This document shows positions 63,757 through 64,000 of a DNA stretch of 64,000 nucleotides, piece after piece. The DNA is taken from assembly GCF_030549615.1 (NCBI RefSeq), contig NZ_CP130832.1, positions 1,550,001-1,614,000 on the forward strand, written 5' to 3'. This DNA is from Stenotrophomonas sp. 610A2 (GTDB lineage Bacteria > Pseudomonadota > Gammaproteobacteria > Xanthomonadales > Xanthomonadaceae). Every line of letters starts with the position of its first letter. Positions within the stretch are counted from its first letter, which is position 1. Under the pieces are notes generated by a model. The model was not told the origin of the DNA and did not search any database. It worked only from the letters and a program-made list of their open reading frames with translations. A program made the position numbers and the translations under genes.

Positions 63757-64000
63757 TTACTGACCGAAGGTATACGAGTAGCCCACGCCGCCCATTGGCT
63801 TGCCATCCGGAGAGATGGAGATGCCGATGGACCAGGAGCTACGCTCGCTTGCGCGGGCTTTCAGGCCCACGGCGAATGCTGCTTTGTTGCCGTAGAAGCC
63901 AACGCCAGCGCTAACAGCGACTTTACCCACGGGCAGGTATGTGCCAGCACCTGTCATCATGGACATTGCTGCTGACTGGGCACCCAAGGCCTGGACGTCA
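63757..64000 (-). CDS. YadA-type trimeric autotransporter, C-terminal part
   Basis: Incomplete: the gene starts beyond the right edge of the window. The visible 80 residues include ALGAQSAAMSMMTGAGTYLP, then alternating strands with FYGNKAAFAVGLKARASER and a terminal aromatic-ended Y-S-Y-T-F-G-Q, matching the YadA membrane anchor barrel. Such proteins form trimeric surface adhesins. Next to the transfer region it could promote cell contact. Full length unknown. Confidence 0.72.
   Translation of the reverse strand, partial: DVQALGAQSAAMSMMTGAGTYLPVGKVAVSAGVGFYGNKAAFAVGLKARASERSSWSIGISISPDGKPMGGVGYSYTFGQ

Noticed and set aside
1..64000. CRISPR arrays, IS elements, rRNA and tRNA genes
   Set aside because: No regular spaced repeat array, no transposase-like protein with terminal repeats, and no tRNA- or rRNA-like sequence was found on reading the window.

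Overview
The window looks like part of a large conjugative plasmid (or a conjugative element of plasmid type) from a gammaproteobacterium. My best guess is the Xanthomonas/Stenotrophomonas order (Lysobacterales), from the gene content: ArdC, archaic-type chaperone-usher pili with spore-coat-U subunits, a MobF TraI, many ankyrin proteins and a YadA-type adhesin. That assignment is an inference. Base composition is mixed, with moderate-to-high GC genes and AT-richer patches at promoters and inside the methyltransferase. I see no rRNA, tRNA, CRISPR array or insertion sequence. The replication initiator, the mating-pore genes and a proven oriT are not visible here.

Layout. 0-9.7 kb: an SF3-type primase/helicase, ankyrin proteins, a type IVb pilin, ArdC anti-restriction and several small plasmid genes. 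9.7-14.3 kb: a chaperone-usher pilus operon (chaperone, usher, three spore-coat-U-like subunits). 14.4-15.7 kb: two exported or membrane proteins and an XRE regulator. 15.9-22.7 kb: a three-gene restriction-like system (MmeI-like DNA methyltransferase, SF2 helicase, GIY-YIG nuclease) followed by an ankyrin protein. 22.8-28.5 kb: a HEPN-like protein, an umuD/umuC mutagenesis operon, PIN-like and HNH proteins. 28.7-33.4 kb: an operon with a GmrSD-type (DUF262/DUF1524) restriction protein and a SRAP (YedK/HMCES) protein. 33.4-36.1 kb: HEPN-like and HTH proteins, a possible small RNA, an exported protein. 36.2-43.2 kb: dense, translationally coupled arrays of tiny genes that mix ribbon-helix-helix regulators, one- or two-span membrane microproteins and unknown proteins sharing a short arginine-leucine C-terminal tail. 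43.2-50.2 kb: DUF6573, ParA with its partner, an HNH protein, and an RHH/coiled-coil regulator followed by envelope proteins. 50.2-64 kb: the transfer region, with a polytopic TraG/VirD4-like ATPase, an L,D-transpeptidase, an ankyrin protein, a TraD-type coupling protein, a ClpP-like lipoprotein, the complete MobF relaxase-helicase TraI, a membrane-tailed GIY-YIG protein, a DUF5710 protein and the truncated end of a YadA-type adhesin.

How it fits together. The operons appear to be wired by a plasmid-specific control system. At least fourteen plus-strand operons start with a near-identical element beginning TTGCGCAATCCCGGTT. Three others use a related TTGACA element with a long conserved upstream block. 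Several of these promoters are followed by palindromic operators: ATAGCAATTGCTAT three times, GGGTTGACAGGTCAACCC and relatives four times, and one GTATAC-type inverted repeat. A dispersed GGGCTTCGCCC hairpin repeat sits before several of them. Nine otherwise unrelated accessory proteins end in -RL, most within a shared basic tail. Together with ankyrin repeats, anti-restriction proteins and two coupling-protein-like ATPases, this suggests (inference only) that part of the accessory set may be sorted or exported through the conjugation machinery. That is the most promising undescribed system in the window.
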